A DNA stretch of 64,000 bases. It comes from DAOTTX01 sp034437515. GTDB lineage: Bacteria > Chloroflexota > Anaerolineae > Aggregatilineales > Phototrophicaceae. Made by a program: the position numbers and the translations under genes. Below are positions 9,195 through 18,135 of the stretch, one piece after another (positions within the stretch are counted from its first letter, which is position 1; each line of letters starts with the position of its first letter). Where the stretch lies: assembly GCA_034437515.1 (NCBI GenBank), contig DAOTTX010000287.1, positions 1-64,000 on the forward strand. Reading direction: 5' to 3'. Under the pieces are notes generated by a model. It had not been told where the DNA came from, ran no database searches, and was given only the letters and a program-made list of their open reading frames with translations.

Positions 9195-10691
9195 ATGGCA
9201 TCTCGAACGATGGTCAGAAGTCAGGTACGCGGCTTTGCCGTTGTGTGGACTAGCATTACAATCATTATTGGTATCGCAACTTTCTTTGCAATCTATGTCG
9301 CCTACGACGCTGAAGCAGATGACACGACCGCCGAATCTCCGATTACACAGGAACCCGCGGCGGCAGCAGTCGTACCCACCATCGACGCGACCCCCGTTCC
9401 TACCGGGGAAATTTTGCCAACGAACACCCCTATCCCGCCGAGTGAGACACCCGTAGAGGTCGCACAGGCCGTCGAAGAAGAAAGTGTTGAAGCCGAAGAA
9501 GAAGCACCGGCTGAAGAAGACATCGGCTCTGCCGCGGCGCTTGAGCAGGAAGACCCACCCGAACCAGAACCGGAACCCACACCAGAACCGACCCTGCCGC
9601 CAATGGCACGGGACGACTTCCAACTGAGCATTCAGGTACAACGCAGCATCGACGGTAACCCGGAAATTCAGCAAATGTGGATGGACGACGTGCGCGGGTT
9701 GAACATCGACATGTTCAAACAACAGATCCGCTGGGAGGAGATTGAGCCAGAACCCGGTGTCTATGACTGGTCATCGCTCGACCTGACCATCCCGCCGGCG
9801 CAGGAGTACGGCTTTAACATCGTCGGTTCTGTGGTCGCCGCGCCGGACTGGGCGCGTGAAGCAGGTGCCGACCTCTCACAGGACGGCCCGCCCGCCGATA
9901 TGGCAGCATTCGGGGACTTCCTCGGTGCGATGATCGAGCGTTACCCCGATACGTTCTTTGCGATGGAAATCTGGAACGAGCCGAACCTCGAACGTGAATG
10001 GGCTTCCCCCAACGGGTTGAGCGCCCGTGGTGTGGTCGAGATGCAGCAGATCGCTTACGAGGTGCTTAAAGAGGCCGAACCGGGGTTGATTGTCATTAGC
10101 GCGGCACTTTCGCCGACCGGCGGCTTCGTTGATGGGCAGGGCATCACCCGTGCCATTGACGACTTCGACTTCATGGAGCAGATGATTGACGCTGGTCTGT
10201 TGAATTACACCGACTGCATCGGTGCGCATCACAACGGGTACAACCTGCGCCCCATTTACTACTGGGACGAAGTACCCAACGATCCGACCGCCGGCTTCCG
10301 CGGGCCGTTCAATAACCCGCATCATAGCTGGAGCTTCCGCAGCACGTTGGAAACGTATGTCACCATGATCCGGGTCGCCGGGGGTGAGCAGAAGCTGTGC
10401 GTCACTGAGTTCGGCTGGCCCAGCGTGGAAGACCTGGACGGCTCCCCTGAAGGCTTCGGCTTTGCGCTGGATAACACGCTCGAAGAACAGGCCGAATGGA
10501 CGATTGAAGCCATCGAACTGATGGAAGACTCCGGTGATGTGTGGATCGCCAACCTGTGGAACCTCAACTATGGGCCACAAGCCGGTTGGGATACCAACAG
10601 CGACAACACCCCATATTCGTTCATCGGGCCGGAGTTCGCCAAGCGCCCGGTCTATTCGGCGGTCGCAAGTTGGGCGGCTGAGAATCAGTAA
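9195..10691 (+). CDS. Membrane-anchored clan GH-A glycosidase-like protein
   Basis: The ATG at 9195 is chosen because GGAGAG lies at 9183-9188, 6 bases upstream; an in-frame ATG at 9177 lacks such a site. One N-terminal membrane helix (about 16-34) is followed by an acidic, Pro/Glu-rich stalk to about residue 135. The barrel begins with RWEEIEPEPGVYDW, a pattern typical of GH-A enzymes at the second strand. The acid/base Glu is in EIWNEPN (about E262) and the nucleophile in CVTEFGWP (about E405). Both catalytic positions are intact, so activity on an extracellular beta-glycan is plausible. Substrate unknown. The stop is 2 bases before the next start, indicating an operon. Confidence 0.78.
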   Translation: MASRTMVRSQVRGFAVVWTSITIIIGIATFFAIYVAYDAEADDTTAESPITQEPAAAAVVPTIDATPVPTGEILPTNTPIPPSETPVEVAQAVEEESVEAEEEAPAEEDIGSAAALEQEDPPEPEPEPTPEPTLPPMARDDFQLSIQVQRSIDGNPEIQQMWMDDVRGLNIDMFKQQIRWEEIEPEPGVYDWSSLDLTIPPAQEYGFNIVGSVVAAPDWAREAGADLSQDGPPADMAAFGDFLGAMIERYPDTFFAMEIWNEPNLEREWASPNGLSARGVVEMQQIAYEVLKEAEPGLIVISAALSPTGGFVDGQGITRAIDDFDFMEQMIDAGLLNYTDCIGAHHNGYNLRPIYYWDEVPNDPTAGFRGPFNNPHHSWSFRSTLETYVTMIRVAGGEQKLCVTEFGWPSVEDLDGSPEGFGFALDNTLEEQAEWTIEAIELMEDSGDVWIANLWNLNYGPQAGWDTNSDNTPYSFIGPEFAKRPVYSAVASWAAENQ

Positions 10692-10693
10692 GT

Positions 10694-11986
10694 ATGCAAA
10701 TCACGACAACGCAACGCACCAGGATCATCCAGGGGATGATCCTGTTTATTATCGCGACATCAGTTTTGTTGGTGATCTGGGGTGGGCAGCGCCTGTTAGA
10801 CGGGGTCAGCAGCGCCACCCAGGATACACCCCTCGCCGCCATCTTCCCGGAGCGTGACCCGTTCCGCGCTCAGGCGATCAGTGATCCCCCCTTTACCCCG
10901 CTGACGTATGGCGTGCAGGCTTTTTTGTGGTGGGACGACGGTTGGTTCGCCGGGAAAAATATGGATTGGGTGCTGATGATGCAATTCACCCACGTCAAAC
11001 AGATCTTCGCGTGGGAACAACTCGAACCCGAACCCGGCGAATGGAATTGGCAACAGGCCGATTTCATCGTGGATGAACTGGAAAACCGCAACCTGGAAAT
11101 CGTCGCCCGTCTGGGTCATACGCCGGATTGGGCACACCCTGACTTGCCCGAACGCGGCGAGAGTTACGTCGATGCCCCACCGGATGACCTCGACGGTTGG
11201 GAAAACTACTGCCGCACCTTCGCCGACCGTTACCAGGGCCGCATCAAAGCCTATCAGATCTGGAATGAGCCGAACCTCACCCGTGAATGGGGTAACCGTC
11301 CACCCGATGCCGGCGAATACGTCGAGCTGCTGCGCGTTTGCAGTGAGGCCATCCGCGCCGTAGACCCCGGCGCGATTCTGATCTCCGCCGGGTTAGCGCC
11401 GACCGGCAACTACGACGCCACCGCCCACCGTGACGACATCTTCCTGCGGGAGATGTACGAAAACGACTTCCAGCAATATATCGACGTGGTCGGCGTCCAC
11501 GCACCGGGCTTCAGCGAGCCGTCCTACGGGCCGGACGACGCCGAGCGTGACGGTCGCCAACGCTGGCAGTCCTTCCGCCGCCCGGAAGACCTGCGCAAGA
11601 TCATGATCGAATATGACGACGCCGCCCGCCAGATGGCGATCCTCGAATTAGGGTACACCACCAACATCGAGGACATCGTCTACAGTTGGTTTGCCGTCAC
11701 CGAAGAACAGCAGGCCGAATACACCGTTGAGGCTTACCGTTACATCGCGGAACACTGGCGGCCCTGGGTCGGTCTGGTCACGTTGATTTACATCGCCGCA
11801 CCGGATTGGACACCCGAAGACGAGGAATTCTGGTTCGCCATCGACGACCCCAGACCACCAGCACGCAGCCGCCCGGTGTTTAGCGCGATTGTGCAGATGG
11901 AAAAATACTGCGGCGACATCGTTCTCCCAACACGCACACCAGAGGAAACCGCCGGTGTTCCAGACGAACCAAATCCTTGCAATTAG
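10694..11986 (+). CDS. Membrane-anchored clan GH-A glycosidase-like protein
   Basis: 430 residues with an N-terminal membrane helix (about 11-30) and almost no stalk, unlike its three upstream paralogues. The barrel shows WEQLEPEPGEWNW, the acid/base motif QIWNEPN (about E192) and a strand-7 motif ILELGYTT whose Glu (about E318) occupies the nucleophile position. The order of motifs and spacing match the preceding gene, so this is a tandem paralogue. The 3' end overlaps the CopD-like gene by 32 bases. Confidence 0.78.
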   Translation: MQITTTQRTRIIQGMILFIIATSVLLVIWGGQRLLDGVSSATQDTPLAAIFPERDPFRAQAISDPPFTPLTYGVQAFLWWDDGWFAGKNMDWVLMMQFTHVKQIFAWEQLEPEPGEWNWQQADFIVDELENRNLEIVARLGHTPDWAHPDLPERGESYVDAPPDDLDGWENYCRTFADRYQGRIKAYQIWNEPNLTREWGNRPPDAGEYVELLRVCSEAIRAVDPGAILISAGLAPTGNYDATAHRDDIFLREMYENDFQQYIDVVGVHAPGFSEPSYGPDDAERDGRQRWQSFRRPEDLRKIMIEYDDAARQMAILELGYTTNIEDIVYSWFAVTEEQQAEYTVEAYRYIAEHWRPWVGLVTLIYIAAPDWTPEDEEFWFAIDDPRPPARSRPVFSAIVQMEKYCGDIVLPTRTPEETAGVPDEPNPCN

Positions 11987-12467
11987 CCTGTTCTTTCATC
12001 TGCTGGCGACCGTGATCTGGGTCGGCGGGCTGCTCATCACCGTGCTGCTGGTGTGGCCTGAAATCCGGCGCACATTGGAGGATAACCCGGCGCTCTATCG
12101 CTTTACCGACCGGTTCCGCAAGCGGTTTACCCCCTGGGCCAACTTCAGCCTGGCGGTGCTGGTCGTCACCGGGTTGACGCAAATGTCACTCGATGAAAAT
12201 TATAACGGTCTGCTGGATTTCAGCAACACATGGAGCGTGGTCATCCTGCTGAAGCATATCGCGCTGGTTGGTATGGTGGTGAGCGGGACGCTGCTGCAAT
12301 ATGGTGTCGTCCCCGCCCTGGAACGCACCACCTTACTGCTCGACCGTGACAAAGGCGACCCCGCACAGTGGCAAGCCTTACGCCGCCGGGAGATCCGGTT
12401 GACGTGGTTCAATGCGTTGCTGGGCATCGCCGTGCTGGGCTTTAGCGCCTGGGCCGGGACGCTCTAA
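11955..12467 (+). CDS. CopD-like integral membrane protein
   Basis: About 170 residues with four predicted membrane helices. It opens with FHLLATVIWVGGLL, the His plus WxGG pattern typical of CopD/DUF2269-type proteins, and has a second conserved-looking helix KHIALVGMVVSG with a His. In CopD relatives these residues sit near a copper- or haem-binding site. The GTG at 11955 is chosen because AGAGGA lies 8 bases upstream and the first helix begins a few residues later. This start lies inside the preceding glycosidase gene. The role next to secreted glycosidases is unclear. Confidence 0.7.
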   Translation: MFQTNQILAISLFFHLLATVIWVGGLLITVLLVWPEIRRTLEDNPALYRFTDRFRKRFTPWANFSLAVLVVTGLTQMSLDENYNGLLDFSNTWSVVILLKHIALVGMVVSGTLLQYGVVPALERTTLLLDRDKGDPAQWQALRRREIRLTWFNALLGIAVLGFSAWAGTL

Positions 12468-12473
12468 CCCGAC

Positions 12474-12502
12474 TTGACGGTTGATAGCCGCTTTGCTATC
12501 CT
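12474..12502 (+). promoter_or_regulatory. Sigma-70 type promoter for the GT39-like gene
   Basis: TTGACG (12474-12479), a 17-base spacer and TATCCT (12497-12502). The predicted start of transcription is near 12509, only about 4 bases before the ATG at 12513, which matters for choosing the start codon of the next gene. Confidence 0.6.
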
Positions 12503-12512
12503 CACCAACTAA

Positions 12513-14615
12513 ATGTACACTTCACCTCGACATGCCCCATTTACGAGAGGTCACTTTCGTTTGTCCGGTCGTCTTAGTTTTTTCATCACGGTCATGCTGC
12601 TGCTGCTCGCGGCGGCTGTACGCATCACCGATCTTCACACGCTACCCATCGGCCTGAGCGACGAGGAAATCGTCGATGTGCGCCTCAGTGAATACGCCCG
12701 CAACGGCGGCATCAGCGTCTTCTATGACCTGGGGGACGAGGGACGCGAAGGACTGTATCACATCGCCACCGCGCTGATGACCACCGGCACCGGTAACGGC
12801 CCCTTCAGCTACCGCATGATCTCGGTCTGGGTGAGCATGGTCACGCTGGCGCTCATCTATGCGACGGGCCGCCGTCTGTTCGGCTCTGTGGCGGGGTTGG
12901 CGGCGTTGGCGCTGCTGGCGTTCAGCTTTTCGCCCGTGCTGCTTTCCCGGCACATTGGGCGCGAAACCTTGATTCCGCTGCAAGTGACGGTTGTGCTGCT
13001 GTGCCTCGCGTTGGCGTTGCCGGTGTATCGCCGCCGCCGCCGGCGGGGAGACACCACCACCGTCGCCGCCGCTCTCGGCTTGTTCCTGGGCTTGAACCTC
13101 TATATCCATCCGATTGGCTTAGTCATTTTGCTGTTCAGCATGGTCTTTATGGGCTACATGATCCGCGCCCGGAAGCACATCTCACGGCGGCGCATCAGTT
13201 ACCTGGGCTTTGCGATCCTCATCATCATTATCATCAGTATGCCCTACATGATCTCATCTATTCGCATCCCGCAACTCGGCGGCATGGAGCGCATCACCGG
13301 CTCCGCCGCGTCTGACACCCCGACCAGCCTCGTCGGGAGCGCCGGACGCGCCATTGAGGGCTTATTCCTTGAAGGCGACTCGAACCCGCTCAACAACCTC
13401 CCCGGACGCCCCCTATTTGACCCGATCAGCATACTGGTGATGGCCGGCGGTTTGACCGGTGCCATCATCAACTGGCGACAGCCACGCTATGCGCTGCTTT
13501 TGATCGCGCTGGCGATCTTCAGCCCGGTGTTTTTATTCGCGTTGAGTGCGCCCAACTTCATTAATTACGCGGCGGCGTTGCCGTTGTTTGCGCTGTTTTT
13601 CGGCGTCGGCTTCGGCAAGTTGATCCGCTTTGCGCGTGGGTATCAGGTGCCGGTCGCGGTCGCCGGGTTGGTCGTGATAGTCACGTTCAACATCTACGCG
13701 CTGCAACAAGATTTATTCGAACGATGGCAGCAATCCGACGAGGTCTACACGGCATACAACGGACGCTACGCCGAACTCGCCGATTACGTGGGCAGCAGCG
13801 CCGCCGATTTGCCAACGGTAATCTGTGGTTGGCGGTTAGATCAACCGGAGATTGGCACCGAAAACGTACAAACAGACCTTTCCGATGCGCAAAAAATCCA
13901 ACTGATGATGAACCACCATCACGGACTGAACCTGCGTTATGTCGATTGTGAAAACGCGCTGGTGCTGGCGAACGGTGGCGCGGGACAACAGATCATCTTG
14001 CCGGATGAAAACTTGCTGCGCGACTCGCACATTCGCATCGCAGATTGGCTGGCACGCGGCAGCTACCTCAACAACGAACACTACCCGTCTGAAAGCGTGA
14101 TGCTGTTGGACGTCGAAAACACGTTAGCAGATCGCATGGGGGTGTTCACCGTGACCACGCCGGTACGCTATGCGCCGGAAGCGGGCGGCCTCCGGCAGGA
14201 AGCCTTCGGCCCACCGGTGAGCTTTGGCAATAACCTGACCTTCCTCGGCTACGTGCCGGAAAGTGACCCGACCTACGCCCCCGGCAGCATCGTCACGCTG
14301 GTGACTTACTGGCGCATCCAGGCCGGGCAGGTGCCCTCCGACTTGCGGATTTTCACGCATATCCTCGCTGACCCCAGCGCCAGCCCACCCGCCAACACCG
14401 ATACCATCAACCTTGACCCGCGCTACCTGCGCAACCGGGATGTCTTCGCGCAGGTGACCTACGTCCCGCTGTCGGAATCCCTGCCGCCGGGGGACTATGT
14501 GGTGTCCATCGGTGCGTATCAAAATACCTCCGAGGATCGCCTGACCGTGCTGGAAAACGGCACCACACGCGGCACTCGCCTGTTCCTCTATGACATTACG
14601 GTGAACCCCAACTGA
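12513..14615 (+). CDS. Polytopic membrane glycosyltransferase, GT39/PMT-like
   Basis: 700 residues. A first membrane helix (about 21-35) is followed by an external loop with SDEE (about residues 49-52), at the place where GT39/ArnT/PMT-type lipid-linked sugar transferases carry their acidic catalytic pair. About ten further helices extend to about residue 410, and a soluble C-terminal domain of about 280 residues lies outside the membrane. Such enzymes move sugars from polyprenyl phosphate carriers to proteins or lipids. If the promoter at 12474-12502 is used, the ATG would be almost leaderless; an in-frame TTG at 12561 has GAGAGG 9 bases upstream and may be the true start. Confidence 0.72.
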   Translation: MYTSPRHAPFTRGHFRLSGRLSFFITVMLLLLAAAVRITDLHTLPIGLSDEEIVDVRLSEYARNGGISVFYDLGDEGREGLYHIATALMTTGTGNGPFSYRMISVWVSMVTLALIYATGRRLFGSVAGLAALALLAFSFSPVLLSRHIGRETLIPLQVTVVLLCLALALPVYRRRRRRGDTTTVAAALGLFLGLNLYIHPIGLVILLFSMVFMGYMIRARKHISRRRISYLGFAILIIIIISMPYMISSIRIPQLGGMERITGSAASDTPTSLVGSAGRAIEGLFLEGDSNPLNNLPGRPLFDPISILVMAGGLTGAIINWRQPRYALLLIALAIFSPVFLFALSAPNFINYAAALPLFALFFGVGFGKLIRFARGYQVPVAVAGLVVIVTFNIYALQQDLFERWQQSDEVYTAYNGRYAELADYVGSSAADLPTVICGWRLDQPEIGTENVQTDLSDAQKIQLMMNHHHGLNLRYVDCENALVLANGGAGQQIILPDENLLRDSHIRIADWLARGSYLNNEHYPSESVMLLDVENTLADRMGVFTVTTPVRYAPEAGGLRQEAFGPPVSFGNNLTFLGYVPESDPTYAPGSIVTLVTYWRIQAGQVPSDLRIFTHILADPSASPPANTDTINLDPRYLRNRDVFAQVTYVPLSESLPPGDYVVSIGAYQNTSEDRLTVLENGTTRGTRLFLYDITVNPN

Positions 14616-15559
14616 TGTTTGAGATTATCTTCCTCGGCACGTCGGCCTCTGCGCCGTCAGTGTATCGCAACCTGCCCGCCGCGCTGGTCATCGCCGGTGA
14701 GCATCGTTTTCTGGTCGATTGCGGTGAGGGCACCCAACGGCAAATCCTCAAGAGTGGTGTCGGTTTTCGCAAGCTGAACAAGATTCTGCTCACCCACGCC
14801 CACCTTGACCACATCCTCGGTATTGGCGGCATGGTCTCGACCTTCACCAGTTGGGACGAGATGTTCGACCAATTGGACATCTACGGCGGCGCACCGGCAA
14901 TAGAGCGCGTCCATGCGCTGATCTACGAGGTGGTGCTGCGTGGCAAGTCGTCGGGCATTCCGATCTACCTCAACGAACTCGAACCCGGTCTCATCATGGA
15001 AACACGGGAGTTCACGCTGAGCGCCTTCCCGGTCACCCATCGCGGGCGGGGCAATTTCGGCTTCGTCTTCGAGGAGCACGCCAAGCGTCCGTTTTTAAAC
15101 GACAAGGCGGAGGCGCTCGGCGTCCCGGTCGGGCCGGAGCGTGGACGGCTGGTCAAGGGTGAGACGGTCACGCTCAATGATGGACGTGAGATCAAACCGG
15201 AAATGGTACTCGGCGAGACCATCCCCGGCACCAGGCTGGTTTACGTCGGGGATACCGCCAGCACAGAGAATCTGCGGTCTTATGTCGAAGGCGCGGATAC
15301 GCTGGTCATCGAGGCGACATTCCTGGACAGCGAAGCCGAGGAAGCCAGCAGCTTCGGGCATATCACCGCGAAGCAATCCGCGCTGCTGGCGCAAGAGTGC
15401 GGGGTCAAGTCGCTGCTGCTCAACCACGTCTCGCGCCGCTACCGGGAGCGCGACATCATCGAGGAAGTCCGCTCGGTCTTCCCGGATGCCTACGTCGTGC
15501 GCGACCTCGACCACTTCGTCATCAAACGTGGTGCCCCCGCCAAAAAACACGAGGATTAA
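14615..15559 (+). CDS. rnz: Ribonuclease Z (tRNase Z)
   Basis: A metallo-beta-lactamase-fold endonuclease that removes tRNA 3' trailers. The zinc motif HAHLDH is at residues 61-66, preceded by VDCGEGTQRQ, a tRNase Z signature. Further metal ligands are visible in FPVTHRG, YVGDTA and the SFGHITAKQSA stretch near the C-terminus. At 314 residues the length fits the short ElaC-type enzyme. Its ATG overlaps the TGA of the glycosyltransferase gene. Confidence 0.9.
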   Translation: MFEIIFLGTSASAPSVYRNLPAALVIAGEHRFLVDCGEGTQRQILKSGVGFRKLNKILLTHAHLDHILGIGGMVSTFTSWDEMFDQLDIYGGAPAIERVHALIYEVVLRGKSSGIPIYLNELEPGLIMETREFTLSAFPVTHRGRGNFGFVFEEHAKRPFLNDKAEALGVPVGPERGRLVKGETVTLNDGREIKPEMVLGETIPGTRLVYVGDTASTENLRSYVEGADTLVIEATFLDSEAEEASSFGHITAKQSALLAQECGVKSLLLNHVSRRYRERDIIEEVRSVFPDAYVVRDLDHFVIKRGAPAKKHED

Positions 15560-15594
15560 TCAGGGTCGCAGCAACAGCCGAAGAATCAATCTCG

Positions 15595-15777
15595 ATGACC
15601 GAAGCAGAATACCTGACCTTCGCTGACGCACAGACGCACAAGCACGAGTATCGCGGCGGACGAGTCTACGCCATGATCGGGGACAGCTTTCGCCGTGCGG
15701 CGATCACCGCCAACGCGATCACCCATCTGAGCTTTTTAAAGTCCTCGCGTATGACGTCTTTCTGGCTCGGCCTGTAG
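15595..15777 (+). pseudogene. Uma2-family endonuclease, N-terminal remnant
   Basis: The reading frame gives MTEAEYLTFADAQ, then HEYRGGRVYAMIG and AITANAITHL, which follow the start of Uma2 (DUF820) proteins (T-EEY, HEY-GG--YAM-G, AN-I--L). The frame is then lost. In another frame the bases from about 15740 read KVLAYDVFLARPVEHHRR, resembling the next conserved strand of the family, so a short internal deletion or frameshift is likely. The PD-(D/E)XK core and the C-terminal half are absent. There is no ribosome site. It lies between two convergent genes. Confidence 0.6.
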
Positions 15778-15812
15778 AGCACCACCGCCGGGTGATACCA
15801 GGGTTTCTCGCC

Positions 15813-17963
15813 TCAGTCCCCTGTCGCAACTTCGACCGTATCGCAATCCGGGGAGACGCTGACGTGCTCGCCGTCTGCACACTCGTCGTCGATGAACCAC
15901 GCGCTTTCCTCGTAGACCGCCATCTCGATCAACTGCCGGTCAGCAAATTGGGAGACGAGCTGTTCGCGTATCGCCGGGTTATCAGGGTCATAGTTCCATG
16001 CACCGATGATCGGTTCATCTTGATACGGCCCGGTCAACGCCATCAGTGAGCCATAAGCACGCCAGCGCACCGTGCCTGACTCCCCGTTGAGCAGCACCAG
16101 CACATCGCGGTCATCCACGCGGCGGGCTTCAATCGCGTCGATAAATTCCTGATCGACATAGTTGAAGCGGTGCAGCGCCTCGATGCGTGGTGTGCTGTAG
16201 GCGTAGAGGCTCCACAACAGCACGGTGAACAGCAACCCGAAGCCGAGCATCCGCCCGACCTGATAGGGAGTGCCGGCCCGGATTGCCGTACTGTATTCAT
16301 CAATGGGGGTCGTGCTGCGTCGGCGCATCGCTTCACGCATCGTCGATACCAATCGACGACCACTGACCGCCCCGGCGATGGTGCCAATGCCGTTAATGAG
16401 CCATACAAAGCCCAGCGCACTCACCAACGCGATAGCGGTCAGGCTCTCGAAGTAGTAGCGCGTGCTGTAGCGTTGTGACCCGACCCAGTACGCCAACTGC
16501 AAACCGATCAAACTGACGAACACGCCAAATAGCAGCCACGTCCAACGGGTGGAACGGTCGGCGGCGGATTCGGGTTCACGGTAATTGAAGATCAACCCAA
16601 AGAACGGCAGTAACCACCACCCAGCACCCAACGCCAACCAGCGCCACAGCGGTTGTGACGTTTCCACGCTTTGCCCGGCACCCCCGGTGACGACCCCACG
16701 CAAGAAGCCAGCATCGTCGATCAGTGGATAAAGCAGCCAGTACAGCGCCCCGATCAGCCACACCCGCAACCACCACGTCTTAAAGCCGACCATCAACCCG
16801 ACCGGGATGATGAAAAAGCTCAGGCCGATCAAAGGCCAGTAGTTCTGGCTGGTGCGCAAGTGTTCTTGTAAGGCCGGGGTGATCTCGCCCGGTTCCCAGC
16901 CGAGGGTGTTGTCGGCACGCTGCATATTCCAGCCGTAGAGGTCGGCGGCGAGCAGTGACAGGTCAAAGCGGGTATGGCGTATCCCCTTGACGATGGTATG
17001 CCCACCCTCGCCGCGTGCGGCAGCGAAGCCGCAGCACTCCCCAAAGCCGAGCCGGTCATACCACCACACCAGCGTATACAGGTTCTGCGTCGGGTCACCG
17101 GTGGCGCTGTAGTTGAACAACGGCAACGCCGCGCTGGTTAAAATCGCCACAGCGGAGAGCGCCAGCAGCGGACGCAGCAGCGCCGGCGTCTGGTAGACCG
17201 GTCGTGCATTTTCGGCTATGGCGTCGGTGGTTGGTTGGCTGACATCGCGGTAAATCGAGCGCAGGACTTTGAACCCGCTCCATACGATGAACGGAAAGCT
17301 GACACCAATCGCGGTGGAAGGCCGCCCAATGGCGATCAGACCTAACACAATACCCGCGATAAGACCCCAGCGCAGCGCATGATGCCCCCGTTCGATGCGC
17401 CAGAAAGCATACATAAACAGGGTGAAGCAAAACAAAGCCGAAGAATGACTCATCAACGTGGCGTTGAGCAACAAGGCCATCGGGGAGAAAGCCACCAAAG
17501 CCGCCGCCACCAGCCCCACCGACGGCTTGAAAATCTCCGCACCTAGCCGGTAAGTCAGCGCGACAGTGAGCATGGCGAAGAAAGCGTTGAGTATCCACAT
17601 CTGCCCCAGGTTGACGCCCAAACTCAGCAAGAGAGGCCAGCCGGGGGCGTATTTGCCGAAGCGGTTGCTCTGCTCGATGCAGTCGGTTGCCTCCGGCGGG
17701 CATTCCTCGACGGTATAATCCAGCACGAACGGTTGCCAGAAGGCACGCCGGGCGTAATTCGCAGCCCCGGCGCGGATCTCTTCCTCGGTGCGAAAGTCAG
17801 GCGTCGGCACAATCACATCACCGTTGGCGAAGATCTTCGCCTGATAGACATAAGCCAGTTCATCTTCGAGATGTGGCAGGCGGTCAAACACCGCTCGGCT
17901 GACCAATGCCGCCATAAAGAAGCTAAAGAACGCCAGACCGAGCGCCAGAATCCGATAATACAT
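15813..17963 (-). CDS. Polytopic membrane glycosyltransferase, GT39-like
   Basis: 716 residues with about eleven or twelve predicted membrane helices. After the first helix comes the loop HLEDELAY (Glu-Asp-Glu at about 32-34), at the position of the acidic catalytic residues in GT39/ArnT-like enzymes, and a long external loop (EEEIRAGAANYARRAF, then ECPPEATDC). A smaller soluble C-terminal tail ends in a Cys/Asp-rich stretch. The family transfers sugars from polyprenyl phosphate donors. It is in the opposite direction to the other GT39-like gene 1.2 kb away and is not a close copy. A weak GGAAA site lies 8 bases before the ATG. Confidence 0.72.
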   Translation of the reverse strand: MYYRILALGLAFFSFFMAALVSRAVFDRLPHLEDELAYVYQAKIFANGDVIVPTPDFRTEEEIRAGAANYARRAFWQPFVLDYTVEECPPEATDCIEQSNRFGKYAPGWPLLLSLGVNLGQMWILNAFFAMLTVALTYRLGAEIFKPSVGLVAAALVAFSPMALLLNATLMSHSSALFCFTLFMYAFWRIERGHHALRWGLIAGIVLGLIAIGRPSTAIGVSFPFIVWSGFKVLRSIYRDVSQPTTDAIAENARPVYQTPALLRPLLALSAVAILTSAALPLFNYSATGDPTQNLYTLVWWYDRLGFGECCGFAAARGEGGHTIVKGIRHTRFDLSLLAADLYGWNMQRADNTLGWEPGEITPALQEHLRTSQNYWPLIGLSFFIIPVGLMVGFKTWWLRVWLIGALYWLLYPLIDDAGFLRGVVTGGAGQSVETSQPLWRWLALGAGWWLLPFFGLIFNYREPESAADRSTRWTWLLFGVFVSLIGLQLAYWVGSQRYSTRYYFESLTAIALVSALGFVWLINGIGTIAGAVSGRRLVSTMREAMRRRSTTPIDEYSTAIRAGTPYQVGRMLGFGLLFTVLLWSLYAYSTPRIEALHRFNYVDQEFIDAIEARRVDDRDVLVLLNGESGTVRWRAYGSLMALTGPYQDEPIIGAWNYDPDNPAIREQLVSQFADRQLIEMAVYEESAWFIDDECADGEHVSVSPDCDTVEVATGD

Positions 17964-18032
17964 CAGCAGTTTCCGTTAAGACTATTCATCGTCCGTATCA
18001 TATCACGACGCCGGAAACGGGACGAGACGTAG

Positions 18033-18062
18033 TTGACACCCAGTACAATGCCTGTTTATAAT
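18033..18062 (+). promoter_or_regulatory. Consensus sigma-70 promoter of rplI
   Basis: Perfect TTGACA (18033-18038) and perfect TATAAT (18057-18062) with an 18-base spacer. Transcription would begin near 18069, giving a leader of about 67 bases. The leader holds AAGGA at about 18119-18123. This is one of the two best-matching promoters in the window. Confidence 0.75.
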
Positions 18063-18135
18063 GCACACGTTTCGACAAGATAAATTGCCTCTCACAGCCG
18101 GGGGGTAGCGAGAGTTTATAAGGACACAAAACACA

